NCBI RefSeq assembly: GCF_032854445.1
Contig: NC_088300.1
Coordinates: 59,744,984 to 59,808,983, forward strand
Length of the DNA stretch: 64,000 bases
Origin: Liolophura sinensis
Taxonomy: Eukaryota > Mollusca > Polyplacophora > Chitonida > Chitonidae
Direction of reading: 5' to 3'
Made by a program: the position numbers and the translations under genes. Shown one piece after another: positions 61,233-64,000 of the stretch (its first letter is position 1; each line of letters opens with the position of its first letter). The notes below the pieces were generated by a model. It saw only the letters and a program-made list of their open reading frames with translations, did no database searches and was not told where the DNA came from.

Positions 61233-64000
61233 CGTTTTGATAGTCGGGGCAGGCAAGGACCTTAAAGCCACTTGTCATGAAAGCTATTCATACTCTACTG
61301 TAAAGATAAAGTTTTGATGAACGACGTTTTGATTGGCAGCTGTGATTGTAATTGTCGCATCTAGTGTATACTAGGTTTATGGAATGATTTAACTGAGGCG
61401 TAATACTAAATAGTATCCATTTGATGATTTGTGGAATGATGACATGATAAATTCCCGCGATTGAGATAAAGAAGGGCCGATCATCAGCTTTATCCAGCAA
61501 ACAATACTGTGTATCTGGTTTGTAGGCTATATGCCAAGTTAAGCCTCATTCGTCCACCATGTAACAGTCAGTATGGGATGATGAATCGTGGACTTTATTC
61601 AATGGACAATTTAATCAGGAAGGCTGCCTAGAACGGCGCGGAATATGCGTAATGGTAAGGAAAATAAAGGTGATTACTTCGCTGTTCCAGGATGACGAGG
61701 ATTTATACAGTCCACGTCAACTAAGTCGGCTAAAATCGACATTCACTCGTGAAGGAATTACCAGCAGCAGGGGAAACGTTTACATACTTTACCTGTGGTG
61801 CACAGAATCGAATGTGTAAAATGTCAATAGCTCATAAGCGATTTTGTCGGTGTTATTCGCAGGGCTATAATCATTATAAACAAAGCCGCCCAGGTTAATG
61901 TGTACTAGTTTCATCACCTGTGTGACAATGATCATTACAGAACTGATACTCAAGTATACATTACATTTACTGTATGTGTGACATACATATCAAACCCATA
62001 TATCAAATAAATTTCACTTTATATGTCTCTTTATTTCCCTAGCTCAATGATGCGTCATGTATTTCCGCAGTATATTGTACACGAGGAGTTTAGTTAGCCT
62101 TACTTGATAAAGGGTTCACATACTGTGCCAGACTTTCTGGTGTAGATCTGAAGTAATGAAACAGCAGATCTGAGTAACACAAAAGAGCGACGTGCTTAGG
62201 CACTGCTTAGGGACGCTTGAACACAGGTGCTGAAAATAGAGAAATATTGGATAACTCCATGAGTGCCTGGTATTCCAGATGCCAAAAATCCCTTCAAATA
62301 GGACTGGACAGATAGCTGGTATTAAATACGAACTGCGTTTTTGTGTTGTTATTTGCTCCCGAGAACCTAACACGTTGTTCATTAATATTTCTTCAAAAGC
62401 TGATAAAAAGATTATTAATGAAATCAAGACGGACAATGAATAGCCGCTGTGGCCATGTTTTCATGGACAATTCAGACACGCATTTTTCCTAAAAGGGATT
62501 TTGAGGACTTCATAATATCTGTCTTACAGTTCCCAACTCGATTACAAGAATGGAAATGTTACTGTGATAGCGCTGCCGCTGGTGATAACCACACATTGAC
62601 ATTATGTACCTGTCACGGTAATCAAGCTAAATTACAGTAAAATACCACGGCCCAATTACACGATAGGATCGCACACAGGCCACTTTTAACATTCATCGCT
62701 CATAACTGTAACCCCGATGAAAGCCTCTGGTAGTGAGGTTTCTCCCAACGATAAACTAAGTGTCAGCTGCCTTTACAGAATGCTACTGAATCTTTGCATC
62801 CAACAACCTTGGGTTTTTTACGCCTGTCTTATCTCTTAGAAGGTTACCCTCGTATAAGATTGGGGTTTATTTTTATTTATTTTTTTTTTTTTGCCCTCCA
62901 AGTTGTACTTGCACATGGCCAAACGTTGCGTAATGACGTCCCATTTTCCATGCATTCTGATGTTCATGCTGTTAACCAAATGTCAAATCCTCCTTACTGA
63001 AGTACAGGCTAACAAATGATTATCCGTGCTATTGGTTATCTTCCTGAACGAATACTATTCTATCGCCCTGCTATTTACGCATAGCGAAGCAGTATTATTC
63101 TATACGATTCTTCGAGAAACTGTGAAACATAACAAAACATATATATAACCTACCACATTTATAAACCCAAATGCCACATGCATAAGAGCCTAAAACCTAA
63201 AATAATCTTTAGCTTAAGAATCGTTTTAACCTAACACATTTCTTCATTTGTTTGCATGAGGTTTAACATTGCTTTTAATATGCTTTGTTTAATATTTCGA
63301 TCATATCTCATCTACGGTCCGCAAACCAGCGTTTATAACATGTTGGTAGATTTTCTACCGGCACCCACTTTTTTTGCTCACAAGTATAAACATGGCTCCC
63401 ATTTATAGGTCACTGTCTTCTACATTAATGCTTTCTTGTATAGTTTTGACAAGACATTAGCTCTGTTACCACCTGTTAACATACAGTATCACGTTCGGAA
63501 TGTCCTGGAGTTATATCCTATATACCGTGCTCTGACCATCGCCTATATCCTGCATGTCCACAAATTGTGAAACGTTATGAGGAATAAAGCCGTTTTAAAG
63601 TCGTACAGGGTCCTGGTATATCTTCCACTATCTATTTCACTGTCTTTAGGTTCACGAGCGCATTCATTTTCCTTACTATTTATGTAGTAAATTTGTCAAT
63701 TCAACCTCAAAAATATATAACTTTCGCGTGGTGCAATGTCATACCGCCCCATCCATCCTGCACTTTTCTCTACAACATTTTAAAAAATCAACATAGCCTG
63801 ACCACAATTTTTTGAGTTGTGGTTGCTGGAAGTGAAGTCACAGCATTTTGTTACCTTGGTAACCTCCAGCGGGGGTGGGGGGGGGGGTGAATAACACTGG
63901 CAAAAAAGTTTTTAGATCTATCCAAAACAGACAAAATTCTGATATCTTTTTACGAGTTGCAAACTAACAGTGCAGAAATTTATAAGTGCATCAAAAACCT

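Larger units (their letters stand above)
60175..64000 (+). other. Intron of the potassium channel gene
   Basis: At least 3.8 kb. No continuation exon was recognised. It contains a diverged SINE-like stretch (60865-61060), a MITE-like inverted repeat (61089-61232), a T-rich run near 62877-62892 and a G run near 63867-63888. Confidence 0.65.

Overview
The window is animal genomic DNA, most likely from a mollusc or another lophotrochozoan. Genes are split by introns with GT/AG borders. The sequence is AT-rich and crowded with minisatellites. It carries many copies of two tRNA-headed SINEs whose layout fits SINEs known from molluscs. Species and named SINE families are not assigned, because no database could be searched.

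Layout. 1-4.2 kb: SINE scraps, a hairpin duplication and a decayed class A GPCR (about 1684-2330). 4.2-11.0 kb: a complete six-exon gene for sperm flagellar protein 1 (SPEF1/CLAMP). A truncated LINE sits in its intron 2 and has copied the intron 2/exon 3 acceptor. A 67-bp array lies in intron 4, and the last exon has an apparent one-base frameshift. 11.8-19.1 kb: a 73-bp minisatellite array of about 7.2 kb with a 1,894-bp higher-order repeat. 19.3-31.7 kb: a 31-bp array, several SINEs, a 1.1-kb segmental duplication holding an exon-like segment, a degenerate minisatellite split by a SINE, a Tc1/mariner relic with inverted termini, and a full-length SINE with target duplication. 31.7-44 kb: mostly featureless, with 53-bp, 43-bp and 86-bp arrays and one unrecognised 224-codon minus-strand ORF with membrane segments. 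44-64 kb: two short candidate first exons (44354-44543 and 48038-48083), a LINE 3' end with a clean target duplication, further arrays, and the first large coding exon of a two-pore-domain (K2P) potassium channel. That exon ends inside the first selectivity filter, and the rest of the channel lies beyond the window.

The two confident genes, SPEF1 (ciliary microtubule-binding protein) and the K2P channel, have no evident functional link. Both read on the plus strand. No coherent new multi-gene system was found. The most interesting points are the transposon-made decoy splice site in SPEF1, the higher-order minisatellite, the GPCR relic, the duplicated exon-like segment, and the possible alternative first exons of the K2P gene.
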